A stretch of DNA of 37,388 nucleotides. Origin: Candidatus Zixiibacteriota bacterium. GTDB taxonomy: Bacteria > Zixibacteria > MSB-5A5 > JAABVY01 > JAHJOQ01. The position numbers were made by a program, and so were the translations under genes. Positions 1 through 5,959 of this stretch are shown in pieces (the stretch's first letter is position 1; the number at the start of each line of letters is the position of its first letter). Location of the stretch: positions 1 to 37,388 of the forward strand of contig JAGVNY010000249.1 in the NCBI GenBank assembly GCA_020053015.1. Direction: 5' to 3'. The notes beneath the pieces were generated by a model. It was not told where the DNA came from, made no database searches, and saw nothing but the letters and a program-made list of their open reading frames with translations.

Positions 1-247
1 ATGGGCGATGTTTGACGCTCATCGAGGAATTTCTTCGAAAATCGCGAGGCACCGATCAATCGGACAGATTGTGGTTGATAAACTCCCAAGTCAGAACCGC
101 CAAATCGGCTTGATCGTGGCCCTGAGAAACTCCTCTTATGATTGACATGCAACTGTTATTTGCTCTACATTCGCTGCAAGCAGATCAGAATGGGTCGAGA
201 CTCCTGTGGTCTCGGCGGCCAATTTCACCTACTGCAGGAGTTCTGGA
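1..247. other. left-edge region with no supported gene
   Basis: No reading frame of useful length with a ribosome binding site was found here on either strand. A 31-codon frame on the minus strand (about 58-151) starts with ATG and ends in TGA, but nothing supports it. The stretch presumably holds the promoter of the DinB gene, though I see no convincing -35/-10 pair. Confidence 0.4.
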
Positions 248-754
248 ATGATCGATTCGTGGAAAGCAATCATCTGGCAGCAGTTCGGAGCAAGCATCGA
301 CACGCTTGAGAATGCAATCAGAGCCTGCCCCGAAGATGTTTGGGGTAACCGAGTGGACTGGTACGAGTTCTGGTATCTTGCGTCTCATACCTTGTTCTGG
401 CTTGATTTCTACATGGCAAATTCTCGCGAGAGCTTTGCTCCGCCGGCGCCATTTGGTCTGGAGGAACTTGATCCGGAGGGTGCGCTACCTCCCCGCGTGT
501 ACACGAAGGACGAGCTCCTAACCTATCTCGAGCATGGCCGCAGAAAATGCCGCATTGCGATTCAGGCTTTGACGAACGAAACCGCGCACCAGCTCTGCGG
601 AACCAAACGACCGGGATTGACCAACGCGGAATTGCTTCTCTACACTATGCGCCATGTCCAGCACCACGCCGCACAGTTGAATCTGATTCTCCGCCAGCGC
701 ACCAACTCCGCCCCGGGCTGGGTCTCGCAGACGAAGGAGAAGCTGGGGGAGTAG
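248..754 (+). CDS. DinB-family (DinB/YfiT-like) putative metal-dependent protein
   Basis: The product is a small four-helix-bundle protein of the DinB type, about 168 residues. Features seen are an N-terminal helix with a His in the segment reading YLASHTLFW and a C-terminal helix reading RHVQHHAAQLN. These are the usual places of the metal-binding histidines in DinB/YfiT proteins. Such proteins act as thiol-dependent transferases or are uncharacterised, so the substrate here is unknown. An upstream GTG at 206 keeps the frame open. The ATG at 248 is preferred because GGAG ends 7 bases before it. It stands alone, about 220 bases ahead of the HD-dNTPase cassette, and is probably not part of it. 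Family assignment is fairly sure; function is not. Confidence 0.75.
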   Translation: MIDSWKAIIWQQFGASIDTLENAIRACPEDVWGNRVDWYEFWYLASHTLFWLDFYMANSRESFAPPAPFGLEELDPEGALPPRVYTKDELLTYLEHGRRKCRIAIQALTNETAHQLCGTKRPGLTNAELLLYTMRHVQHHAAQLNLILRQRTNSAPGWVSQTKEKLGE

Positions 755-971
755 TAGTCTCGTATGGTCAGGCGCCCTGCCTGTGGATTACAACCTAAAA
801 CAACATGAACTGTAACGCATGTTATGATACAGAGTGTGAACAATGTGTTGACACCCTACACCCTGCGCGCCTGACGACCTGATTTTGTAGGGCAGCGACC
901 CGGAGTCCCCGTGGCTCGCGTCTGTTTGTATGTCAATGGGTTAGTGGCCTTGCTGTCCTGTGCTTGTGTAG
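755..971. other. intergenic region before the HD-dNTPase cassette
   Basis: No gene was seen. The stretch contains an inverted repeat with arms AACATG and CATGTT at 802-823 (10-base spacer), immediately followed by a possible -10 box TATGAT at 822-827 that lacks a matching -35. The promoter of the cassette that begins near 972 presumably lies in this stretch, but I cannot assign it firmly. Confidence 0.3.
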
Positions 972-1163
972 ATGTTAGAAATTCGTATATTGATGGCAGC
1001 ACACAACACGAGAAGTCTTGTTAGATTGCATGAGGAAGAATTCTCGATCGTGGAGGAAGAATTCATGTTGTTTTTGCAAGAATTGATTAACTCCTTCTGC
1101 GCGGAGGACGAACTACCTGTCAGTGACTTTCTAGCCAGGAGGAGCAATGTGTCATCATATTAG
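972..1163 (+). CDS. small acidic protein of unknown function upstream of the HD-dNTPase gene
   Basis: This is a 63-codon frame not recognised as any family. It is rich in Glu and contains an exact 12-base direct repeat (GAGGAAGAATTC at 1032-1043 and 1053-1064). The repeat gives a duplicated EEEF motif spaced by seven residues, as expected for an amphipathic helix. The ATG at 972 has no good ribosome binding site. The ATG at 1065 has GAGGA upstream, so a 32-residue product is also possible. Its last 17 bases overlap the start of the next gene, and it carries that gene's strong AGGAGG, which suggests translational coupling. The composition matches the AT-richer cassette that follows. It could be a leader peptide or a spurious frame. 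Confidence 0.4.
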   Translation: MLEIRILMAAHNTRSLVRLHEEEFSIVEEEFMLFLQELINSFCAEDELPVSDFLARRSNVSSY

Positions 1164-1470
1164 CGCTAAGATAGTCATGGTCAACTATTTTAGGGTATCG
1201 CGAAAGCCCCTAAACTTCAGAGTACTAACAAGAATTAGAACGAGCATCCTAACGGAACTGGGTGACTATGCAGATGTAGATATCTCGGTGTCAGCTCTGC
1301 TGTCAGTGGTGGAACTGCATCCCGAGATGTTCAGGTGGGAGAACAACGCCGTTGTGAAATCAGAGAGTTCAGAAAGATTCTTTCAGGCGGACTACGTAGA
1401 GCAGCATTTCAACTGGGAGCTTGATAGATCTATACGCAATAGAATAGTAAAGGCCATTATATCTGCATGA
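1147..1470 (+). CDS. unknown 107-residue protein co-transcribed with the HD-dNTPase
   Basis: This 107-residue protein is not recognised. Support for it as a real gene comes from AGGAGG four bases before its ATG, and from its TGA stop at 1468-1470 being followed at once by the TTG that opens the HD-domain gene. It is basic in the N-terminal third (segment FRVSRKPLNFRVLTRIR) and more acidic afterwards. No membrane segment, signal peptide or cysteine motif is visible. Codons such as AGA and ATA are frequent, unlike the GC-richer genes elsewhere in the window, so the cassette may have been acquired. By position it is a candidate partner, regulator or specificity subunit of the dNTPase-like protein. 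That is inference only. Confidence 0.6.
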   Translation: MCHHISAKIVMVNYFRVSRKPLNFRVLTRIRTSILTELGDYADVDISVSALLSVVELHPEMFRWENNAVVKSESSERFFQADYVEQHFNWELDRSIRNRIVKAIISA

Positions 1471-2967
1471 TTGGCAGAAGTACGTGATAGAGAACTGGCG
1501 ATGGAAGCCGAAAAAGAGAAGATCTTCAGGGACTCGATACATGGGTATATATCAATCCCTGAAGATTACTGTAGACACTTGATCGACACGCCGCATTTTC
1601 AAAGACTGCGAAATATAGAGCAGACTTCAATGCGGGTACTGTACCCTTCAGCGCATCACGATCGCTTCGTTCACTCTCTAGGGGTTTACTATCTCGGCAG
1701 CATAGCCTTCGATCATCTGTGCAAAAACGCGATCAGCTGCCGCGGGCTCAAGAAGATCAAACGGGATCAATGGCAGGCATGGCGTCATTCATTCTTGATT
1801 GCATGTCTGATGCATGATTGTGCCCACTCCCCGTTCTCTCACACATTCGAGAAGTACTATGATCGAGATCTTAGCAGACCACTAAGAGATGACTTGGCAA
1901 GGCTCTCGCACTTGAAGAAAGAAGTCGATGAACTACCACCCAGCGCGGAGCACGAGAAAGTAAGTGCCATACTTGTCTTAAAGGTATATAAGAACGCCAT
2001 TCATAAAATAATGGAGGCACGAGGACTTGGGGACTACACTGATGTCAATCTGATCATTCGAATGATCACGGGCTGGGACTTTTCGATGAGGAACACAGTG
2101 AATCAGGAGATAGAGAGTTGTCTAATTCGCCTTCTCAATGGGACAACAATAGATGTGGATAAGCTGGACTACATCATCCGCGACACTTGGGCTTCTGGAT
2201 TCAACAATACCACCATCGATGTCAATCGACTGCTTAGTGCTCTGACCATCTCGACATTCAATGGGAGACGCGTTCTTGCTTTTAACAAGAGCGCTTTGAG
2301 CGTGATTCAGAATGTGATTCTTGCGAGGAACTATTTGTACAGGTGGATTTATCCACATCACAAGGTCGTATACGACAAATATATCCTTGACCGGGCTGTG
2401 CAGTCGATACCTGAGTCAATTGGCATTACCAAGAAGGCAGACCGTGAGGATTTTATTAACAGATTGTTTTCGGTTGATGCACTTCTCAAGCCGGTGGTTG
2501 CTTCCAAAAAGGGCCATCGCTTCTATTTGCCCAATGACGGTGATTTGATTTACTTCATAAAGAACATGGCTGGAAAGGATGAAGACAGTTTCGCCTACGA
2601 ATGGGTGACTAGAAGGCACAAACGGCGTGCATTATGGAAGACGCATGCAGAGTTCTGTATCCATCTTCCTGACAGAACTAATGTCACCAATATCGTTGCG
2701 AGAATCAATAGAGTCTTGGACGAATACCAGAGAGTAAATAGTATCGACTTGGACTATGTTAGCCAGCTAGCCGATGCCAGACTCATTAAGCTCAACCCGG
2801 ATGACATATACGTCAATATTAATAATGCCACTGTTCAGTACAAAACCATCTTAGCCCATACGTCGGTAAGCATAGAACCCCCTCTCGTAATGCCATATGT
2901 CTACATCAACAAGACACGTGCTGACAAGTCGCATGATATCATAGCTTTCATCAAGAAAAGCCTTTAG
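1471..2967 (+). CDS. HD-domain phosphohydrolase, SAMHD1/dNTPase-like
   Basis: The product is an HD-superfamily phosphohydrolase of the dNTP triphosphohydrolase (SAMHD1/EF1143-like) type. Members of this family cleave dNTPs to nucleoside and triphosphate. Counting from the TTG at 1471, the expected metal ligands are all present: His68 in the segment RFVHSLGV, His115-Asp116 in LMHDCAHSPFSH, and Asp230 in TIDVDKLDY. The N-terminal DSIHGYISIP motif is also typical. The length of 498 residues is normal for the family. The C-terminal 200 residues are less conserved. TTG at 1471 abuts the preceding stop; ATG at 1501, just before the conserved core, is an alternative start, and neither has a strong ribosome binding site. 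AT-rich codon use and two small upstream partners suggest an accessory, possibly antiviral, cassette. Activity on dNTPs is inferred from the motifs. Confidence 0.85.
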   Translation: MAEVRDRELAMEAEKEKIFRDSIHGYISIPEDYCRHLIDTPHFQRLRNIEQTSMRVLYPSAHHDRFVHSLGVYYLGSIAFDHLCKNAISCRGLKKIKRDQWQAWRHSFLIACLMHDCAHSPFSHTFEKYYDRDLSRPLRDDLARLSHLKKEVDELPPSAEHEKVSAILVLKVYKNAIHKIMEARGLGDYTDVNLIIRMITGWDFSMRNTVNQEIESCLIRLLNGTTIDVDKLDYIIRDTWASGFNNTTIDVNRLLSALTISTFNGRRVLAFNKSALSVIQNVILARNYLYRWIYPHHKVVYDKYILDRAVQSIPESIGITKKADREDFINRLFSVDALLKPVVASKKGHRFYLPNDGDLIYFIKNMAGKDEDSFAYEWVTRRHKRRALWKTHAEFCIHLPDRTNVTNIVARINRVLDEYQRVNSIDLDYVSQLADARLIKLNPDDIYVNINNATVQYKTILAHTSVSIEPPLVMPYVYINKTRADKSHDIIAFIKKSL

Positions 2968-3271
2968 ATCAGAACCCATCTTGCTGTCGCGCGGTTTGCC
3001 AAGCTCATCAAACACAGACATCAAGTCCTATCGCTGCCTGTAATGGCGGATATGTTAACGCTTGTGCAGGTGGTCAAAAAGCAACTCCATGGAGCAGCAT
3101 GCATTCCCTGCTTCATCGGGACGAAACGATCACGCCCATCTTCTCCCGAACTTAATCAATAGGCGGAACTGCATCGCGACCCCGTAAACGGGATCACATG
3201 GGATTCACCCTATCGCTGGGCGTCGAGTATGAGAGATAGATTCTCACTTCAGAGCGTTTAGTACAGAGCGC
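2968..3271. other. intergenic gap holding a dispersed repeat
   Basis: This is the space between the HD-dNTPase gene and the end of the sulfide operon on the opposite strand, so the flanking genes converge. No gene was seen. The right half is occupied by copy 1 of a ~100-base palindromic repeat (about 3117-3215). No classical terminator with a T-run was found for either flanking gene. Confidence 0.6.
3117..3215. repeat. dispersed palindromic repeat, copy 1
   Basis: This matches 5722-5822. The best-conserved part is about 52 bases starting at ATAGGC (3160 here, 5768 in copy 2), with roughly nine differences by eye. It contains the shared block GCATCGCGACC followed by AACGGGATC. The outer ends GGCGGAAC and GGATTCACC pair imperfectly as a hairpin; in copy 2 the ends GGCAGAACC and GGTTCCGCC pair much better. 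Weaker similarity extends left to a GGGACGAA block. Both copies are intergenic. This is a REP/MITE-like element rather than a gene. Confidence 0.7.
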
Positions 3272-4513
3272 TTAGATATCAGACGGAATTCCCATTAGTC
3301 TGCTGCCTAAAGCGATGCTCTGCCTGTAGAGCTCTTTGCGAATTCCGTAAGGCGCCAGCCACCATTTCTCAAAGAGTACCTTTCCGACATGCCAGGCCTT
3401 GCCTATCTGCTTGAGCCTGACATCCGGAGACGGTTCAGCGAAGAAATTCCCATAAGCAAAGCCAGCAAGATCTTCACCGGTCTCGAGCATACAATAGCCG
3501 TCACCACAAAAGCTGGCGGATGATTCACGGCCCGAGATGGCCGCAGTGACTCGACGTGCTACAACCAAGGCCTGAGAATGCGCAAAAACGCCAGCCTTGG
3601 GAAGCATCAACGGAACGTCGGGTTTCCAGCGACCCGGGATGGATATAGAAGTCACATCACCAATTGCATAGACATTTTCGACAGGCGTCCGAAGAGTCGC
3701 TCGGTCGACGGGCACCCAACCATTCTCATTGGCCAGACCGGATTGGCGCACAACAGCCGGACTGCGATGAGGCGGAATTGCAACAAGCAGATCATACGCA
3801 AATGTCCTCCCCCCATCAAATGTCAATTCTCTGCTCCCGGAATTAACCGCTGCGAGCTTGTGAAGCGGATGGTAGGTAATAGCACGTGAGTTGAGCATAT
3901 CCAGAGCGGCGTTTCCGAGTGCCGGGCCAGCCACCGGCATGGGTTGTGGCTCGGGTGTAAACAAGTGGACGTCGACCCTGCGACTGAGATCGACCTTGCG
4001 GAAGAAGTCAGCTATCAACATTGCTCCTTCAAGAGGAGCGCCGGGGCATTTATAGGGCATCGACGCGACTACTACAGCAATGGCGCCTCCTTGAAATCCG
4101 CGGAGCGCGCCATGCAACTTTGATGCCCCTTCGAGCGTGTAGTAACTATTCGCTTCTTCACTGAGTCCCGGAACGGTCTCCGGCGCCAATTCGGCGCCTA
4201 CAGCAACGATCAGGTAATCATAATCGAAAGATCCCTCACTCGTTTCCACCAATGACCGCTTTGTGTCGATTGTTTCGACCTGTGCGAGAACGAGGTCGAT
4301 ACCGGGTCGAAGCAGAGACTGAACCGGCCGTGTTATCTCCTCAGGTCTTCTAATACCGGACATGACCCAGAGAAATGACGGTGCAAATTCGTGTCGATCG
4401 TTTTTTTCCACCAGCACGATTCGATGGTTCTTCGGGAGCAATCCTCGCAATTCGTTAACGGCGACTAGGCCGCCAATCCCTCCACCTACTACGACAATTG
4501 TCTTATCGTTCAT
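3272..4513 (-). CDS. sulfide:quinone oxidoreductase-like FAD protein
   Basis: The product is a pyridine-nucleotide-disulfide-type flavoprotein of the sulfide:quinone oxidoreductase group, which oxidises sulfide to sulfane sulfur and passes electrons to quinone at the membrane. Seen are an N-terminal FAD-binding GGGIGG motif (residues 10-15), a Cys in the KCPGAP segment (Cys156) where SQRs carry a redox cysteine, a second FAD motif YAIGDVTSI, and a C-terminal cysteine pair in FCGDGYC. The length of 413 residues is usual. The frame stays open to a TTG at 4531, but ATG at 4513 is chosen because GGGAAG lies eight bases upstream. It is the last gene of an operon with an ArsR-rhodanese regulator and a DsrE-like carrier, which supports a sulfur role. 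An NDH-2-like enzyme is a less likely alternative. Confidence 0.8.
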   Translation of the reverse strand: MNDKTIVVVGGGIGGLVAVNELRGLLPKNHRIVLVEKNDRHEFAPSFLWVMSGIRRPEEITRPVQSLLRPGIDLVLAQVETIDTKRSLVETSEGSFDYDYLIVAVGAELAPETVPGLSEEANSYYTLEGASKLHGALRGFQGGAIAVVVASMPYKCPGAPLEGAMLIADFFRKVDLSRRVDVHLFTPEPQPMPVAGPALGNAALDMLNSRAITYHPLHKLAAVNSGSRELTFDGGRTFAYDLLVAIPPHRSPAVVRQSGLANENGWVPVDRATLRTPVENVYAIGDVTSISIPGRWKPDVPLMLPKAGVFAHSQALVVARRVTAAISGRESSASFCGDGYCMLETGEDLAGFAYGNFFAEPSPDVRLKQIGKAWHVGKVLFEKWWLAPYGIRKELYRQSIALGSRLMGIPSDI

Positions 4514-4555
4514 CGTGAAGTCTTCCCGCAAACGACTTGAGTCCTAACCCTCTGA

Positions 4556-4906
4556 TCAGAAGACTATGACTTTGTCTGACCAGAGAGTCCACTCGGTCAA
4601 TTCCTCCATAGAACTACGGTGAACGCCGGGGGTTAAGTCCGATTCTGCGAGTCCCCGTGCGTCCAGGCATGAACCGCATGCCCCGACCTGCGTTTTTGCC
4701 GCCACGAGGCTCTTGATCATGCGTTCCAGATTGTAATATCCAGTGGGCGTCTTCTGAGTAGCCTTGGCACAGCCCACCGAGTCGGCCATAAGGAAGAGGC
4801 GTAGTTCGACTTCTTTTCGTTTCATCAACGACATGGCCAGCCTAAGTCCATTGTATGATCGCTCTGTTCCATAAGGTGGGTCATTGAGTATGATCAGACA
4901 CTTCAT
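4556..4906 (-). CDS. DsrE-family sulfur-relay-like protein
   Basis: This is a 116-residue protein of the DsrE/DsrF/TusD fold. It opens with a strand-turn MKCLIILNDPPYGTE and has conserved cysteines at positions 46, 77 and 80, the last two as CGSC within GACGSCLDARG. DsrE-type proteins accept and hand on sulfur as a persulfide on a conserved cysteine in the cytoplasm. A TTG at 4933 is in frame, but ATG at 4906 has AGGAGA properly spaced before it. It sits between the ArsR-rhodanese gene and the sulfide oxidase gene in one operon, so it probably carries the sulfane sulfur they make or sense. The exact acceptor is not evident. Confidence 0.8.
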   Translation of the reverse strand: MKCLIILNDPPYGTERSYNGLRLAMSLMKRKEVELRLFLMADSVGCAKATQKTPTGYYNLERMIKSLVAAKTQVGACGSCLDARGLAESDLTPGVHRSSMEELTEWTLWSDKVIVF

Positions 4907-4933
4907 TGCTATCTCCTGCAGAAGATTGTTCAA

Positions 4934-5614
4934 TCACTTGAACGGTGTCCTCGTCATTTCAACAGGAAGACCCGCGTCCCTCCATTCTGCGACACCGTCA
5001 GTCAGCCTTACGGCATCGAAACCCTTTGCCCGAAGAAATGTCACCGCTTCCTGAGCCAGAACGCAATACGGCCCTCGGCAATACGCGATGATTTCCTTTT
5101 TAGGCGGCAGCGACTTAAGAAAAGACTTCAATTCTCGCAGCGGTACGGATACGGCATACGGGAGATGCCCTGCCAGATATTCATCGCTTGGTCGAACGTC
5201 GAGGATCACGACTTCGCCGGTTTTTGCACGGCGAATCAGGTCCCTCCGGTTAACGGGCTGGAAAAGCGTAGGCGCCGTGAAATAGTCTGCTACAATTCGG
5301 TCGATCTCCGCAATCCGCTTCTCGGCCAATTGCCTCACGTTTCTGACGAACTCGCACACCTCGTCATCGGCCAGTCGATACAAGACATGCCGGCCCGATT
5401 TCCTGCAATCCACGAGTCTGGATTGACGCAGTGATTGAAGGTGGCGAGACGTGTTTGCGATTGACATAGCTGACTGCTCCGCAAGTGTCTCGACAGTTTT
5501 CTCACATTGGCAGAGCAGGTCCAACAACTCGAGACGCTTCGGGCTTGAGATGGCGGCTCCAATCTTAGCGTACTGGGAAAACAGGCGATCTTTGGCTTCT
5601 CTGGCGAGCAACAT
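4934..5614 (-). CDS. ArsR-family regulator fused to a rhodanese domain
   Basis: This is a two-domain protein. An ArsR/SmtB winged helix-turn-helix occupies roughly the first 95 residues, with a recognition-helix region around SIANTSRHLQSL. A single rhodanese domain follows, with active-site loop CRGPYC. ArsR-rhodanese fusions are known as sulfur- or metal-responsive repressors. Cysteines in the DNA-binding half (LLCQCE and LVDCRKSG) resemble positions where persulfide sensors such as SqrR/BigR carry redox cysteines, but the match is by eye. The start is ATG at 5614, with GAGG six bases upstream; ATG 5620 and TTG 5626 are also in frame. It heads the operon regulator-DsrE-SQR and probably represses it through the palindrome over its promoter. 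Confidence 0.85.
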   Translation of the reverse strand: MLLAREAKDRLFSQYAKIGAAISSPKRLELLDLLCQCEKTVETLAEQSAMSIANTSRHLQSLRQSRLVDCRKSGRHVLYRLADDEVCEFVRNVRQLAEKRIAEIDRIVADYFTAPTLFQPVNRRDLIRRAKTGEVVILDVRPSDEYLAGHLPYAVSVPLRELKSFLKSLPPKKEIIAYCRGPYCVLAQEAVTFLRAKGFDAVRLTDGVAEWRDAGLPVEMTRTPFK

Positions 5615-5627
5615 GTCCATCCTCAAC

Positions 5628-5649
5628 TATTCAATCAACTGATTGAATA
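5628..5649. promoter_or_regulatory. perfect 22-bp palindrome, probable ArsR-rhodanese operator
   Basis: Arms TATTCAATCA and TGATTGAATA are perfect inverted repeats around a 2-base centre. The site covers the edge of the -10 box and the expected transcription start of the sulfur operon. This is the classic position for an autoregulating ArsR-type repressor. Binding is inferred from position and symmetry. Confidence 0.75.
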
Positions 5650-5674
5650 TACTTAATGCTAAACAATACCGCAA
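5646..5674 (-). promoter_or_regulatory. sigma-70-type promoter of the sulfur operon
   Basis: On the minus strand, -35 TTGCGG (5669-5674) and -10 TATATT (5646-5651) are 17 bases apart. The -35 is weak and the -10 is one base off consensus. It would start transcription near 5639, about 25 bases before the chosen ATG, inside the palindromic operator. Confidence 0.55.
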
Positions 5675-5721
5675 GTGTTTTGTTCCCCTCCGCGGGCAGT
5701 ACCCGGAGTCTCCCGCAGCCG

Positions 5722-5822
5722 CGGGGGACGAAGCGGTCCTGCCTATGTTCCGTGTTACATCCCCTGAATAGGCAGAACCGCATCGCGACCTCGTTAACGG
5801 GATCGCTTGGGTTCCGCCTTAC
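5722..5822. repeat. dispersed palindromic repeat, copy 2
   Basis: This is the second copy of the element at 3117-3215, same orientation. Its outer arms GGCAGAACC (5771-5779) and GGTTCCGCC (about 5810-5818) form a near-perfect stem, enclosing an inner imperfect palindrome around CGTTAACGGG. It lies between the sulfur operon promoter and the end of the NO-reductase gene, next to two more hairpins. Confidence 0.7.
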
Positions 5823-5846
5823 CACCTTCTCACGAATCATAGCGAC

Positions 5847-5873
5847 GCATGGCGGACGAAACGTCCGCCATGC
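5847..5873. repeat. perfect hairpin, 12-bp stem
   Basis: Arms GCATGGCGGACG and CGTCCGCCATGC enclose the loop AAA. No T-run follows on either strand, so it is not a standard intrinsic terminator, although it lies just beyond the end of the NO-reductase gene and could still protect or end that transcript. It is probably part of the dispersed-hairpin family of this genome. Confidence 0.65.
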
Positions 5874-5883
5874 ACCTGTAATT

Positions 5884-5906
5884 CCGTCAGGAAAGATTCC
5901 TGACGG
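5884..5906. repeat. perfect hairpin with GTCAGGAA/TTCCTGAC core
   Basis: Arms CCGTCAGGAA and TTCCTGACGG enclose the loop AGA. The same GTCAGGAA/TTCCTGAC core recurs as a perfect hairpin at 30222-30245, 24 kb away, so it belongs to a repeated element. There is no T-run on either side. Confidence 0.65.
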
Positions 5907-5959
5907 CGCAGAGAAAGATCGTTGACATCTCCGATTGTCGAAACCACGAGGATTTCGAC

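Noticed and set aside
1-151. possible remnant of a gene on the minus strand at the left edge
   Set aside because: Only a 31-codon frame; too short and unrecognised to call even as a pseudogene.
5847-5906. intrinsic terminators for the qNOR operon
   Set aside because: Stems are perfect but no T-run follows on the minus strand, and one core recurs elsewhere as a repeat; kept as repeats instead.
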